The position numbers and the translations under genes are program-made. This document shows, piece by piece, positions 1 through 11,733 of a stretch of DNA of 64,000 nt. Below the pieces are notes generated by a model. The model was not told where the DNA came from. It did no database searches and saw only the letters and a program-made list of their open reading frames with translations. Every line of letters starts with the position of its first letter. Within the stretch, counting starts at the first letter, position 1. Source of the stretch: Takifugu bimaculatus (lineage: Eukaryota > Chordata > Actinopteri > Tetraodontiformes > Tetraodontidae); assembly GCA_004026145.2 (NCBI GenBank), contig CP034986.1:14680304-14744303 (forward strand). Direction: 5' to 3'.

Positions 1-1690
1 ATACCCCAGAGGAAATGATGTCCCTGAAACTCAACTGCCACTTGCAGGTGTGAGCCGCTGCACTGTGGTCTCAGCTGCGCATGAAGCTGTAAAGTTGGAG
101 ATAAGATGGTGTAAATATGCTGCTGAAAGTTTTTAGCCAGAGGTTCATCTGCGTCTTGACTGTTTCTGGTTGGACACATCAAAGCCGACAGCTTATCTCG
201 AGGTCCTGCTGTTAAGGCGCGATAAACACAGCAGGAGGTTTCTGATTGTCTGCCACACATTAAATAAATAAAATCTTTGAAAAAAAAATAGTTTGATCCT
301 CTTTTTTTCACCAATGTTCTGCCAAGTCTAAAACCCATGATGTTGGTCTCTGAACATTAAGAAGTAATTAATTAATTAATTAATTAATTGGGATTTATGT
401 GCAAAGGAAAATCTGGTTTAGGCTCGATCTGATATGACAGAGGCACAATTAAAATATCAGGAATGGAATGCTCCCAGTGCAACACAAGTTATGCTTTTGT
501 TTCCTGGATAATAAAGGACTCGATGATGGTTCTGGAACAGGACAGCCGGCCTTGTATTCAGCCTTACGGGCCACAGAGTGGACACTCTGGGCTTAGAGCA
601 AAGCCTGTGAATGCAAAGCAGCTTAGGAGTGACAGAGGAAATGGAATATCAGTAGCAGCCAACACATTTGGCTCCCAGACAGAGGCCTGATGCTTCCATT
701 GCTTCACCTCAGACCAAACTCCACAGCCCCTACAGGAAATCCCTTCAATGTTCTGTGTTTCAACTCGCTTGGGCAGCTCGACTCAGAGGAGGGCATAATG
801 ATCGTCCAAAGTTTAAAGTCAATTTAGTCTCCGTAACTTCAGAAACAAAGCAACGCCTGTTTGCGCTGAGCCTGGGCCCTCGGCGATGAAGCGAGCAAAA
901 TAAAAAACAAAGACAGGGTGTTTGATGCCGAAACCCAGCTGCATTCCATAATGAAGGAGTTTTCTTTTGAAAATGACTACCTGCATGAAAGCAAGTGCAT
1001 TTGGGCTGTAATGCAGTGCTAAGCCCATTAATGAGAAACAACACTGGCCCACTCTTGAGAGGTTTCAAAGACCCGGCTTTCTGATGCCAACCAGCCCTGT
1101 GCTCTGAATATCAAACTGCCCCATAAATTGAAAATGACAACTGGATTCATGCATGTAATACTTTTCACTGTCCTACAGGGTGACTGCTGCGAATCAACAT
1201 TCAAGCGTGGGTAAAGTGGGGAAACTGAGGTGTACCTGCACCAAAACTTAACTATTTTGCCATAATGGCAGCTGGGAAGACGTGCACAAGCTAATGGGAA
1301 GCAAACGTAGCAGCGGCTGACAATTCTTACGGGCCGGGACAGTGGGAAAAACCCTCACATATCTGACTGAATAGAGCTCAGTTGTTCGGGGCACAGGGCT
1401 CAGGGCTTTCTTTAATGTTTGCATTACCCAGAACAGACACTCCCGTCTTCATCACACTCACACACTCACACACCCACACACGAGAAACTCTTGGTGCAAA
1501 AATATAAGCACTGCTTTCCCATTGTTGAGTAAGAAAAGTCTGACTTGAAAGAATGCTAAGAGCCTCATCACAATCCTTGTTGCTTTCCAGACTGCTGAAA
1601 CGATGCCTTCACATGCAGCTTACCGGCAAATGTCACACAGTAAGTGGACCCCATACCTGGGAGTTTTCTAAAGACCGTAAAAACACTTAC
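1..1690. other. Non-coding stretch, no gene recognised
   Basis: I see no convincing gene here. The stretch holds an AATT microsatellite (365-389), a short impure CA-rich tract near 1455-1485 and a few short open frames in several directions that look like chance. The open frame on the minus strand at 1568-1942 is of interest only because it contains the splice-bounded segment listed separately at 1691-1729. Confidence 0.6.
365..389. repeat. (TTAA)n microsatellite
   Basis: Six perfect units of the self-complementary tetranucleotide TTAA/AATT (25 bp) are visible. Each unit is its own reverse complement, so the tract can form a small cruciform. No gene context. Confidence 0.95.
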
Positions 1691-1729
1691 CGGTACGTGG
1701 TCTCCCTCACGCACAAACCTTCCAGGACT
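1691..1729 (-). other. Candidate 39-nt internal exon (minus strand)
   Basis: On the minus strand a pyrimidine-rich stretch (CTCTCCTTTTCCTCACAG) is followed by 39 nt and then the strong donor CCG|GTAAGTGT. The length is a multiple of three. In the frame that is open on both sides it would encode SPGRFVREGDHVP, phase 0 at both ends. The strand agrees with the CpG-island first exon at about 60.4 kb. I do not recognise the peptide and cannot name a gene. Acceptor and donor both match consensus well, but such pairs occur by chance in a 64-kb window, so this is a proposal only. Confidence 0.3.
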
Positions 1730-2890
1730 CTGTGAGGAAAAGGAGAGCATGTGCGCTTCCGGGACTGATTTGACATGACTTTTGAGTCCTGATGCTATTC
1801 TCTCCTGCTCAACACAGCATTTACAACAATAAAAATGTACATTCATCCCTTTAAGACAGCTGGTCATGAACAAAAGTGTCTGATTGCAGACTGTCAATCT
1901 TGGCGTCTGACAAATACCGAAAGCAGGGAAAATAATATCCACGTTTTGAAGTATTAAACCATTTACGCACTCACTGAAGCATATCCATCAACCCGCTGGA
2001 CTTAATCAATATCACCAACACAGCCGCTTACACCAGAACTCAGCATTCTCCTGCTGCAGAGATCTATAGTGTTTAACAACCCTGCTCAATTAAAGTGCTT
2101 CAGTGTTAGTTATATTTTCAAGATTTGGCTCTATTTTCTATCCTTTAATATTCAACATCACTGAATTATTCATTTTTTAAAAATCATCTTAACCTCAAGA
2201 TGAACCTTGACAATTTAGAACCTAATTTAGGAAGGTATTTTATTTAATAAAACGTGCAATCTTGAGATCACCCTCGCCCCCCAAATATGTGCAAGCTGAC
2301 CTGCTAACGGCGTGCACTAGTTGTGTCTTTAAAGTGAGCAAAACAACACGCACTGTCCATTTAGCACCTCGACCTTAATGAATAAGGAATAAGAGGCTTT
2401 TCTGCCCAGATGAGCCAAATACTGGGAGGAGAAAATTAGATTAGAACTAGTAGCACATGCAGTAGCATTTACTACCCTGGTGGTATTTGTGGAGGCTGTG
2501 ATTGTGTCTCAATACAGAACGTTGGGAGCTGCTGTCAGCTTCATCAGGAGGAGACACAGGAACAATGAACCGAGATGCAGAGAGCAGATTTTTGGAAGAT
2601 CAGAGATCAGAATATTTGGAATGACAGAAGAAAACCTTATTTCCTAACCAGCCATGCCATCCTGGATCTGCTTGGAGGGTCTCAGATGTATTAAATGTTG
2701 TGATAGGCAGAACAGGCGGGTACAGAAAAGTTCCACCCACCTGGGGAGCACTGAAGGAACCAAACACAGGTTCTGTGCTGCTGCTGTCTTCCAAGACTAA
2801 TGGGCACAGTTGACGAGGCCAGACATGGTGCTGATCAGCTGTGTGGTGGGTGCAGGCAGTGTCCTCGTGCACGAGCCAGATTTTTTTTGT
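1730..2890. other. Non-coding stretch
   Basis: Nothing recognisable apart from a 90-codon open frame on the minus strand (2600-2872) with no family resemblance I can name. Base composition is unremarkable. Confidence 0.5.
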
Positions 2891-3052
2891 TCAGCCAGCA
2901 CCTTGGTGTCAGGGGAGGTTTTCTTTTGTTCTTTGTCTCACAATCCTTCTTTTTACTTCCTGGACTTTTGTCTTTCTTTTCCTGATGCCCTTTAGCTTGG
3001 CAGAGATGTGGCTGTATATCAGATTTCTTCATGTGATATTTAGATTTCCTTG
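2891..3052. repeat. 162-bp exact duplicate, copy 1
   Basis: This segment, beginning TCAGCCAGCACC and ending ATTTCCTTG, is identical base for base and in the same orientation to 9303-9464. Homology stops abruptly on both sides (GT and TTGGCAATC here, TC and CACAAACTC there). The length is 54 codons. The minus strand is open in one frame throughout and would give a lysine-rich peptide containing KKDKSPGSKKKD, so the segment could be a copied exon piece. I do not recognise the protein. No target-site duplication or poly(A) flanks either copy. This copy lies in otherwise unique-looking DNA and may be nearer the source. Confidence 0.95.
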
Positions 3053-3120
3053 TTGGCAATCATTTTGGTGTTTATTAGCAGAAAGCATCACCAAAACTAC
3101 TTTTTTTTATCTCCTCATAG

Positions 3121-3129
3121 GGACAGACG
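3121..3129 (+). other. Candidate 9-nt microexon (plus strand)
   Basis: A pyrimidine tract (TTTTTTTTATCTCCTCATAG) is followed by nine bases, GGACAGACG, and then the near-ideal donor GTAAGTACT. Nine-nucleotide microexons are known in vertebrate neuronal genes. This one lies on the opposite strand to the CpG-island gene, and the matching host exons are not seen, so a chance acceptor-donor pair is as likely. Confidence 0.15.
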
Positions 3130-3603
3130 GTAAGTACTGGGAGAAAATGTGCTCTCTATGAGGGACTAGCCTTGGCATCAAGTTAAAAATGTGCCACCCT
3201 CTCCTTTTTCAGGATAATCACCCAGCCTTTGGGGCAAGAGACTGAGAAACACCTTCAAACTCGGAAGCTCTTTTGTGGCTTGGAATGAAAGAAAAAGACA
3301 TTGCCAATAAATACTAGATTGTTTACATTCTGAACCAAATCCACGTGTGTCAGTGATGAGTAATGCTCATTTAACCTTGAAAATCCACTTCTTTAAAAGC
3401 ATCTCATGTTGCAGAAATGCACAACTCTCCGGCGGACAGTATGGATAGACGCTGGAACCAAACTATAGGCGCACATATGCGCAGCAGGAATCTCTCAGGA
3501 CCTGTTTGTCATGACGGATCACGGCATGGCGGCGTTACAACAGCCATCTGCTCAGCAAAGGGACCTTTGAGCTGCAGGCATCAATTAGTAACAACACAGC
3601 TCA

Positions 3604-3627
3604 ACACACACACACACACACGCACAT
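3604..3627. repeat. (CA)n microsatellite
   Basis: Short CA tract with a CG interruption near its right end. The open frame rich in Thr-His across it is an artefact of the repeat. Confidence 0.9.
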
Positions 3628-4042
3628 TTTGAGTAGAAAAACTCCCAAGTTGAGCTCTAATACAATCTGACTAATTAAAGCACGGACTTTCACACAGCCA
3701 CATTTCCACACATGCTCATTATTCACCGAGAATTAATTTAGCTGGGAAAACACCTGGAGGGATCTGATGGAGGAGAAGAAGCAGCAGCTAGTTTAAACAT
3801 ATGTGCTGTGCCGTTGCCCAGTGGTGGTGCTCCACTCCACTTAGCCCCCTCTGCAGAGCTCCAGCCTCTATCAGGAGTTATCAGAAACACCATCTCAGAG
3901 CTGGTGGATGGCGAGAACAGGCAGAAAACATCCCATTACACCACGGGGCGTGCACACAACTGCATCTGTCTTGGTTGCTGCACACCAGAGCATACACAGT
4001 TGTTTTAATCTCACACGTGGAGACGACATAAAAGTGGCCTAC

Positions 4043-4079
4043 ACACACACACAGACACACACAACACACACACACACAT
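4043..4079. repeat. Interrupted (CA)n microsatellite
   Basis: CA dinucleotides broken by AGA and AACA interruptions, an older impure tract. The Cys-Val open frames on the minus strand come from this repeat. Confidence 0.9.
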
Positions 4080-4138
4080 GCTGCTGTGCAGAGATGATGC
4101 CAGATGAAGGGTCCTGTGGCAAGTACCTTGTTGTCCAG

Positions 4139-4142
4139 CTAC

Positions 4143-4185
<43 letters not shown>

Positions 4186-4216
4186 CATGCACACGCACAC
4201 TCGTGCATGCGTGTGC
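4139..4216. repeat. (CA)n microsatellite with flanking hairpin
   Basis: About 60 bp of CA with CG and TG substitutions is followed by an inverted repeat: GCACACGCA at 4189-4197 and TGCGTGTGC at 4208-4216 form a perfect 9-bp stem with a 10-nt loop. The whole block is nearly pure alternating purine-pyrimidine, the pattern that favours Z-DNA. Confidence 0.9.
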
Positions 4217-5822
4217 GCTATCCCTGTTGCATTATCTTCCATTTATGTATCCAACAATAGTGTCTGAAATTATGTCATCATGCATTTTGGGAGTTCTGGT
4301 GCAGACAGGGTCAGTGTATCTGCCAGAACGTGGAACAAAAATGCAAACACACAAACACACTGGGGCAGCTGCACACACACAGCCCTGCCACTGTTGCTTG
4401 GAGCACGAGTTCACAAAGACATGCCACTTCAGCACTCTTTCACAACACTAAAACACAGACTAACGCAAAAATGTGATTTAGCTGAGATTCCAGCGAAAAA
4501 TGAGATCAGCCTGTCACGTTCCAGTCTAGGGTATTGTGAACCAGGGCGTGTGAAACACGGGGGCGGGACAAAACGGAACCAAACGCGCAAAGGTGCGCAG
4601 AGCGCACAGTAAAAGCAAACTAAACCACATAACTGGGATCGTAACACAGCCACATCATGAAGCAATCAGTTAAATATGTATAAAAAAATATTTTTAAGGT
4701 ATTTTGATACAGGCAATTAACATGTAACTTGTGTTAGTAAGGACATTAGCAGGGTCCCAGGACGTGCGCACTGGTGTGAGTGCGTATCCTGGCGCTGAAG
4801 CTTTTTATGTGACGGCGACACCCCCTTCGTTCCAATGAATTTGATGATTTCAGATTAACCACCAGGCTGCTAGAGCAGATGAAAACTACCTGTGGAACAG
4901 TAATGTGGCCATTACCTGCAGCTGTTCTTTTATTCATTAGCATAATAATGACTGCCTCATGAATCAATACATTCCCGTCACTGGCTTTCTTCAAAAGGCT
5001 CAACCATCTAAGCTTTTCCAAGGAATGAGACTGTTATAAGAAGTAATACATTTCAGATCCGTGGCCGTCAGAGCTCCTGCACTGTTACTGACGGCTATAT
5101 TAGAGAAATGACACCTGTAGCATTTATAAAGCCTGGCTGTTATTATTCAGAGACGTTTTACTTCTGAGCCGCTCACTCAAATGCATCTTGTGGCATTTAT
5201 ATCAAATCTAAATCTTCCTCAAATCCCTTGTGGTTTGGACGTAAGTGAGCTACATCGAGGTGAAAACACCACCGAGGGTAAAAGCCTCACTGGAGAGCTG
5301 CCGTCAGCCTTTGTCTCGTCAGAGAAGTTTTAGAGGCAGCCTAATTAATGTTGACATCGAGGACAACTCGCTGTCACATCCCGGTTTTTTTTATACTGAA
5401 CTTGTTTATTCTGAATTTTTAAGTTGACAGCCATAAAATATTTAGATTACACCAGAAGCTAAACTTTAAAAGCCACTCCAAATCCCAAAAAGAAATAAAA
5501 AAAAAACATACATGTTTTCATCTGTGAATTACAGAGGAGATATTTAGAGTTTTGCCTGTTTTCATCAGCTAAAATAAAAGAGTCCAAAGTTTTAGCACAG
5601 TGAGTTATCTACATTATCCACACTCTAAATATGCCAGTCAGTGGGCCACACCATATTTGGATCAGACCCTTCCACGCTATTAGATGTGTGTTTCTAAGCA
5701 GATTTCAAGATTTTCATAGCTGTGCACCGCAGCCAAAGGTTGGACAGTTACATTTTCATTTCAATTTGAAATAAAACACGCAACTCAATTCCTTTCCTCT
5801 TATTTGAGTCATTGATTCATCA

Positions 5823-5842
5823 TTACTTGTAGCTACAAGTAA
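5823..5842. other. 20-bp perfect palindrome
   Basis: TTACTTGTAGCTACAAGTAA reads identically on both strands with no spacer. It could be a dimeric protein-binding site or a relic of a small palindromic element. I see no larger inverted repeat around it. Confidence 0.9.
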
Positions 5843-6488
5843 ATGCACTCAGCTGTTCAGAGACGTTAGTAAGGAGTTACACTAGAAAAGTCAGGATGGG
5901 CAGCCAGGTGATGTCATGGGAGGTAGAGGTACGCCAGAATATTAATAGGTGCTCTCCTCTCACCACACACGCATGCACGTATGCAGACGGCACACTAAAC
6001 TCCCCATCCTGCATAAATCACATCCAGCACCTAAGTGTGCGTGTGTACGTGTGGATATGCATGATAACCTGTGGTCTGAATGCGCGCAGCTGCCTGTGGG
6101 CCCTCTGAGGTGAGGCCGCCATCTCCAGCCAGCATGAGGTGCAGTCAAAGGCCACGCTACCCAGCGTGCCCTCAGTAAATAAATGATTCCACCCGTCAGG
6201 CCCGCTGCACTCCAGCTTCACGTGGGTGACACACGATTGCAGCGTGTCTATGAGACCATTTGCAGTTTATAAGTCATGTCTGTCATTGTGTGCGCACTCA
6301 AATGAAAGGAAAGTATGAATACAGTCTTATTTAAACAGAAATACACTAGTGACAACCTGTAATATATGATTTACTTTACAGCAGAGAGAGAGAAGAAGAG
6401 TGAGAGCTGCAATACAGTGAAGCTTTCACCTCAATAAAACACAACTGTATTGGCTGGAGGACTCTGAGATGGTAATAACCTTAAACTA

Positions 6489-6517
6489 TGTGTTTGTGTG
6501 TGTGTGTGTGTGTGTGA
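6489..6517. repeat. (TG)n microsatellite
   Basis: TG tract with one TTTG interruption near the left end. No gene context. Confidence 0.9.
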
Positions 6518-7760
6518 GCAGCCTCGAGAAAGGCTCTAAGATCACAGACTATGTGCATATGTAGATTCATCCTCCATAACCCAACAATCTATGCAATAAT
6601 ACAGTCCAGCTGACCACGTTACCATGACAACTGTATCACAGATGAAACTTCGAGTCATTTAAAGAACCCAAACACCACAATAAATTATAAAGTACATTTC
6701 CTGCAGCAGCAGGAGAAGGAAGGATTGAAGTCTTTGGAGCAGAACTGGACAAGGTCAACTGGTGCAGCTGCTGGCTCCGTGCCTGGGTCTCGCATTAATG
6801 AGCCCTTTTCACATGTTTTTACCTCAGGCACAGCTTTTTACCAAGGACCTAATGTCCATTGAGGAGGACACAAAGAAGAAGGTGTGGAGAAAAGCTCTAG
6901 GATGGGAAAATAAAAAGAAATACAGTAACTGCCATGACCTTATCCTTAGAAAATGGCTGTCATAAATCCACCATTAGATTAAAGGGCTTGATCAGAAACA
7001 ATGACAGCAAGAAAATTACCTCTCCATGTCTGAGGCTTCAAGTTTTATACCTCGCATATAAAAAAACCCATCAGTTGACTTTACATTCCTTTAAAGTGTT
7101 TCTCTAATTAGGATTAAAGAGTCAGGCAGCAGAGAGGGTTGGAGTGATGCTCTGGGGAAGTGAATCTAGCCAGAGTCCTCACCCGCATGTTAAACAACTG
7201 CACAGTGTTGGGGGAGGAGGGCTCCCTCTCCTTCTTTAATTGATTTAAAAGAAACAGGAGCTGTCAATTTGATAATAGTCAAGATTAGCTGCTCCAAAGT
7301 ATGCATCATGAGCCAAGCAGGAAGGGGACTTGTTTTGTTTTAGATTCCAGACTGAGACTTTATTCCGACTGGAAAGAAATTATTTTACTTTTGTGCAAAA
7401 ATCCTTTGAAAATCTTGCTTTAGGTTTTGAATGGAAAAGGAGGAAACCGTCGGTGAGGGATGAGGCAAGATAAATGTGGGATGAGAAAAGGCTCACCCTC
7501 CCCTCTAAAACAACAGTAATATTCAGAGACTGTGAGAGAAGAGTGTGTGTGAGTGTGTGTGTGCTTTGCACGGTGTGATATAATGCCAGCCTCACTGCTC
7601 CTGACGGCTTTGAGATGGGAGATCCATCTGTGTGATTAGCTGCTGGATGGCCTTACTTTCTTCTGGGAAGGATCGATCAGAGCCTGAACTCAGATGACAA
7701 CCCCCCCGTGTCACTATGTCACTGTACTCTAGACCCGCACGTCTGCAGGGGGTGGCGGGT

Positions 7761-7779
7761 GGGGGGGGGGGGGGGGGGG
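7761..7779. repeat. G19 homopolymer
   Basis: Nineteen consecutive G follow a short G-rich leader (GGGGGTGGCGGGT). The run can form an intramolecular G-quadruplex, and its exact length may be unreliable in the assembly. Confidence 0.9.
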
Positions 7780-9233
7780 TTGCATTGCACTAGCGTCCTG
7801 TAATTGACAGCCAGAGAAGGATGATGGAGTGATGCAAGGAAAACATGTCAAAAGAGAGCACTTACTCAGAGTCTTCTAAAGCATTTCTTGAACGCATGAA
7901 AAGCACAATTGTGGTAACAAGGACAGCGACTATAGGCCACCATTTCTCGGTGTACACTCAAACAAGGTTTTGAAACAACTAACCATGGAAAGAGGGACAG
8001 ACTCAAAACAGACCAACTCCAACTGCTCAAGGAATCCTTTGTTCAGTTTTCTCTCTTCCTAGCTCAGTGTGGCTAATAAGGAAGTGTCTTTAGATCTCAG
8101 AATGGGATCGACCCGAAACTAATTTCTCAGTTTTCCTTATCTGCAATGACTCAGCCCAATTTCCCAAAACCTTTATCATCCAGGCAGCATCCCATCCTGA
8201 CCCCATCTCAAAGTCAACCGGCACTTCTGATAATGTGCTTCGTACAGGAAGCACACGTATAATGTTGTATGCCATCTAACGGATCCTTCCTAGGAAGATG
8301 CTGAAAAATGAAAAAGCAACATGATAGTCTTTTATTTTTTGCCTCTTCAGAGAAGTAAGCGTGTAAATACAACAGTTAAAACTGACAACAAATGGCATAC
8401 TGTTCTGACTTCTGCTCAAGGGGAGCTCACCTTGGAAAAGGAGTTAAGTGAGATGTTTAATTGAATACTCGAAAAAACCCAACTGACTCCATGATGAATC
8501 CAGGAGACGGGGCTGTCTGAAAAAACACTTTTCTCTCCAAATTCTTGACGAAGCGCTGTCAGCATGCCAGCCTGGAGACTAAGCGACCATGTGAAAGCAC
8601 GGCCGGTCCAGCCTTGATCGGGTACTTTGTCTGACTGAGGTGTCTGCCAGGGTTTTAATAGCATAAACACAGAAAAGGCAAAGCAAGAGCAAAGAAAACA
8701 AGTGGACAAAACTCTGCCTCTTCCACCATGCAGACACTGGCTCACCAAAAAAACAAGACAAAAGCGGCATAATCAATAACTCCTAAATAAACACCAGTTT
8801 CACTCAGCGTAAGTGCTTTGTCAAGCGCCCGGTTTTAACAACCAACATGACTGGCATCACTTTTCTGTTTCATGCAAGTGTTTTTGATCATGTGGTTCCT
8901 GCCTGCAACTAATCACAGATGCAACAAAAAGCCAAAGCACAAATAAAAGAAGGGGTCTGCGTGCAGCAAAATGATGAAAACAGATGCTTTTCCTCCACAG
9001 AACAGCGCCCAGAGTACAGCCGAAACACGTAAACAGTCGGGAAAAATTAGTGACGCCTCATTGTCTCCACATGATACGAGTGCATTAAATACCGAAGGCG
9101 CTAAAGAATCAAGGGTCCGTAATATGATCTGCTCACAAACACTTTCCCACCTTGTATTGTAGAATCTTTCATCAAAATTCAGATCCTTCTTCCAAAAATA
9201 CCTTTGATTAAACAGGTACAAGTTGTTCTTCAA

Positions 9234-9626
9234 GGTGGTGGTAACTCAGTCTGATTGGAGGCGACTGGGCTGAAAAGCGAAGGGTTCTCTGTCGAAGGGT
9301 TCTCAGCCAGCACCTTGGTGTCAGGGGAGGTTTTCTTTTGTTCTTTGTCTCACAATCCTTCTTTTTACTTCCTGGACTTTTGTCTTTCTTTTCCTGATGC
9401 CCTTTAGCTTGGCAGAGATGTGGCTGTATATCAGATTTCTTCATGTGATATTTAGATTTCCTTGCACAAACTCGGTAGCAGGGGGGAGGTGCCAGGACAC
9501 CTTCATGGTACTGGCTGAGGTACCCTTGAACCAGGTGCTGAACCCCTAAATGCTCACATCCATATTCAGCTGGGACAGACTCCACCCCCATCACCCCAAA
9601 AGGGATAAGACGGTCAAGAAAAGACA
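9234..9626 (+). mobile_element. tRNA-like SINE copy, plus strand, interrupted
   Basis: This is the same family as 17291-17573. The plus strand here matches the minus strand there through the head (ACTCAGTCTG), the GGGCTGAAAAGCGAAGGGTT block, the GAGGTGCCAGGACACC block, GAACCCCTAAATGCTCA, and the tail AAGGGATAAGACGGTCAAGA. The head with its CTCAGT motif resembles a tRNA-derived pol III promoter, so I call it a SINE. The B-box region is lost where the 162-bp segment (9303-9464) is inserted, and without the insert the copy is about 231 bp. Family naming is inference. The minus strand is open across much of the element and insert (9208-9627), which I regard as fortuitous. Confidence 0.6.
9303..9464. 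repeat. 162-bp exact duplicate, copy 2, inside a SINE
   Basis: Identical to 2891-3052 over its full length. It splits the SINE between GAAGGGTTC and CACAAACTCGG and replaces part of the SINE sequence seen in the other copy, where an anticodon-distal, B-box-like segment lies. There is no target-site duplication. This fits a templated insertion or repair patch, or a recent segmental copy, better than a standard transposition. Confidence 0.95.
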
Positions 9627-11687
9627 AAAGAGAATCATTTAATTTAGTACTCTGGTTTGGTAGAAATGAATTAGAAACTCAAATCACATTTCACAACCAC
9701 CCTGTTCTGACTGAACATCCCACAGGCCAGTTCTGACAAAACAAAACCATACTTTTCAGGATGTAATTATTAGATTTTAGCTTCAAAATAGCTAACTGAC
9801 GGTTGTTCTTGGCACTATACAGCCTAGAAGATGTGGATACTTGCATTAGTGAATTCATTTGAATCTGCAGCCAGGCTTTAAATATAGTCAAAGGTGGATT
9901 TACTGTATATCCGAGTGCAATGAAGAGGGGAGCTAAATGTGACTGCTATTTTATTAAATAAAAATGACACCTCTAGTGATAATGAAAATCTAATGAAATC
10001 CAGCTGAATGTCCCTGAGCTTAAAGAGGGCTACTTCACACAGAGCGAAGAGCAGTCCACGCTGTCAAGAAATGTCTTCAATGGATTCTTGGTTTAAAAAA
10101 ATAAAAAAATAAAATAACATTCATAATTACACGAGTAATTAATCTAAACAGTTGCACCTCTCATGTAGGCACTTTCACCTTTGCAATAGCATTTATGCTA
10201 AGTTAAGACAGGCAGCTATAATTACATGTATATGTGCATTAAAATGAAAATGAGAGTGTCCACATCGTTGAACATCAGCCACTCCATGTTTCCATTTCTT
10301 ATTTTAATGGATTTTTTTTAAAGGGTTCCTATTTTGAGGAAAAGTTCCGAGACACAGCGAGAACATTGCGTTTCACTTTATACTGCAGTAAAAGAAAAAG
10401 ATATTTATACTGACCTGGTTGAGTGTACAATAAAAACCGAAGCTACATTTTTAGTATAAATTTAACATGGATACGGAAGGAATTCCTTCTTTGGGAAGTT
10501 TATATGGAAAATGGTCTAAAACATTGGTTGAAAAGCTTTATTTCTTTCCAGTGTGAGTGAGCTGTAGCTGCGAAGTGCAGACTGAAACCTGGGACTTCTG
10601 GCAGTTAATGTGATTCACGAGCGAATCCGCGTTGGAGGAGGAGGCAGATGGTACAAGTGCGCGTGTGTTGACTGCCGGCTTTTACTGCCGGGAGTTAAGG
10701 ACCCGCTCTTTGTTTAAAGGTGACGGTTCTGGAGTGTCTATCTTGTTTTTTTAGCGCCATCGGCCCGTGTCAAATGTTGCACCTGAGAGAGCTACCTGCA
10801 TCCATCCATCTTCCCACTGTTGGGCAGAAAGGTTAGAAAAGTAACTGCTGTTATGTAAGGCAGCGGAAAAGATGTAGGATGACAACAGAAAGTGCTGTAT
10901 TCTTAATTATTCAGAGAGTGTCTGGATTCTGATGTATTAGATTCGACTCTACAGAGAGAAATAAAAGATCCCATCCCTCAAATCTGATGAGTAAGTGAGC
11001 AACAGCAGCAGACACTCAATATCTCCCAGCACAATATGTAATCCAATAAGATCTCTCACGAGGGAGGGAGCAGCTGCTGGCCTGAATCACCCATCTGAAA
11101 CATGCACATGTCCTTATCTTAAATTTAAGGTAAGTATGAGAAACCCAGCAGTGAGGTCACGCCCCCCATTTTGTGTCACCACGATGCATTTTCAGCTTCA
11201 GCTTGTTGCAAAGCAAGTGGATTCATTTTCATGTGAGTGTGTTGGGAGTTAAGGACCATAAATAACACCCTTTGTCCACCTTGATTACCAACAGCATTTA
11301 TAGAACTTGTATTCCTGCTTCTGCACACTCTGCGGCTCGTGCACGTGCACATGCACACACACACACACACCCTGGATTTACTAGGATACAGCAAACACCA
11401 ATTGTGTTTCAACATTGCACCAAAAGAGAAACAGAGACAAATACAGTGGTGAAGTCCAAGATTTTACATTAAACATTAAATTTACATGTTAAAAAAAGGG
11501 CTGAATTCACAGAAGCAGAGGTCACGTTGTTGGAGGGGTTGATTTTAACAGTCCAAACAGCTTGTTTATGGCATCTGATGATGCATGCAGCCACAACAAG
11601 CAGAGTGTGATTAACACTTCTGACATCCACCACCGGCTCTCATTTCTGCTGTTTGGCCTCCTTGTCTTCCCTTCTTTGCTTTCTGAT

Positions 11688-11733
11688 TTAAGATAAGATG
11701 AAAGTTTAATGATCCCCCTGTGGAAATTGGGTC
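11688..11733. repeat. Relic of a fish repeat tail (TTTATTGATCCCC type)
   Basis: AGATAAGATGAAAGTTTAAT and the following GATCCCCCTGTGGAAATT resemble the widespread fish repeat motif AACTTTATTGATCCC...GGAAATT, with a few substitutions. The full element is not present. Family assignment is from memory of the motif only. Confidence 0.5.

Larger units (their letters stand above)
3130..9233. other. Non-coding stretch with microsatellites
   Basis: No gene is supported. The stretch contains three CA tracts (3604-3627, 4043-4079, 4139-4200), a TG tract (6489-6517), a 19-base G run (7761-7779) and a 20-bp perfect palindrome (5823-5842). A minus-strand donor-like site occurs at about 8410 (CCAAG|GTGAGC), but I see no acceptor that pairs convincingly with it. 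Confidence 0.6.

Noticed and set aside
3881..4267. Cys-Val and Thr-His rich open frames on both strands
   Set aside because: They are translations of CA/TG microsatellites.
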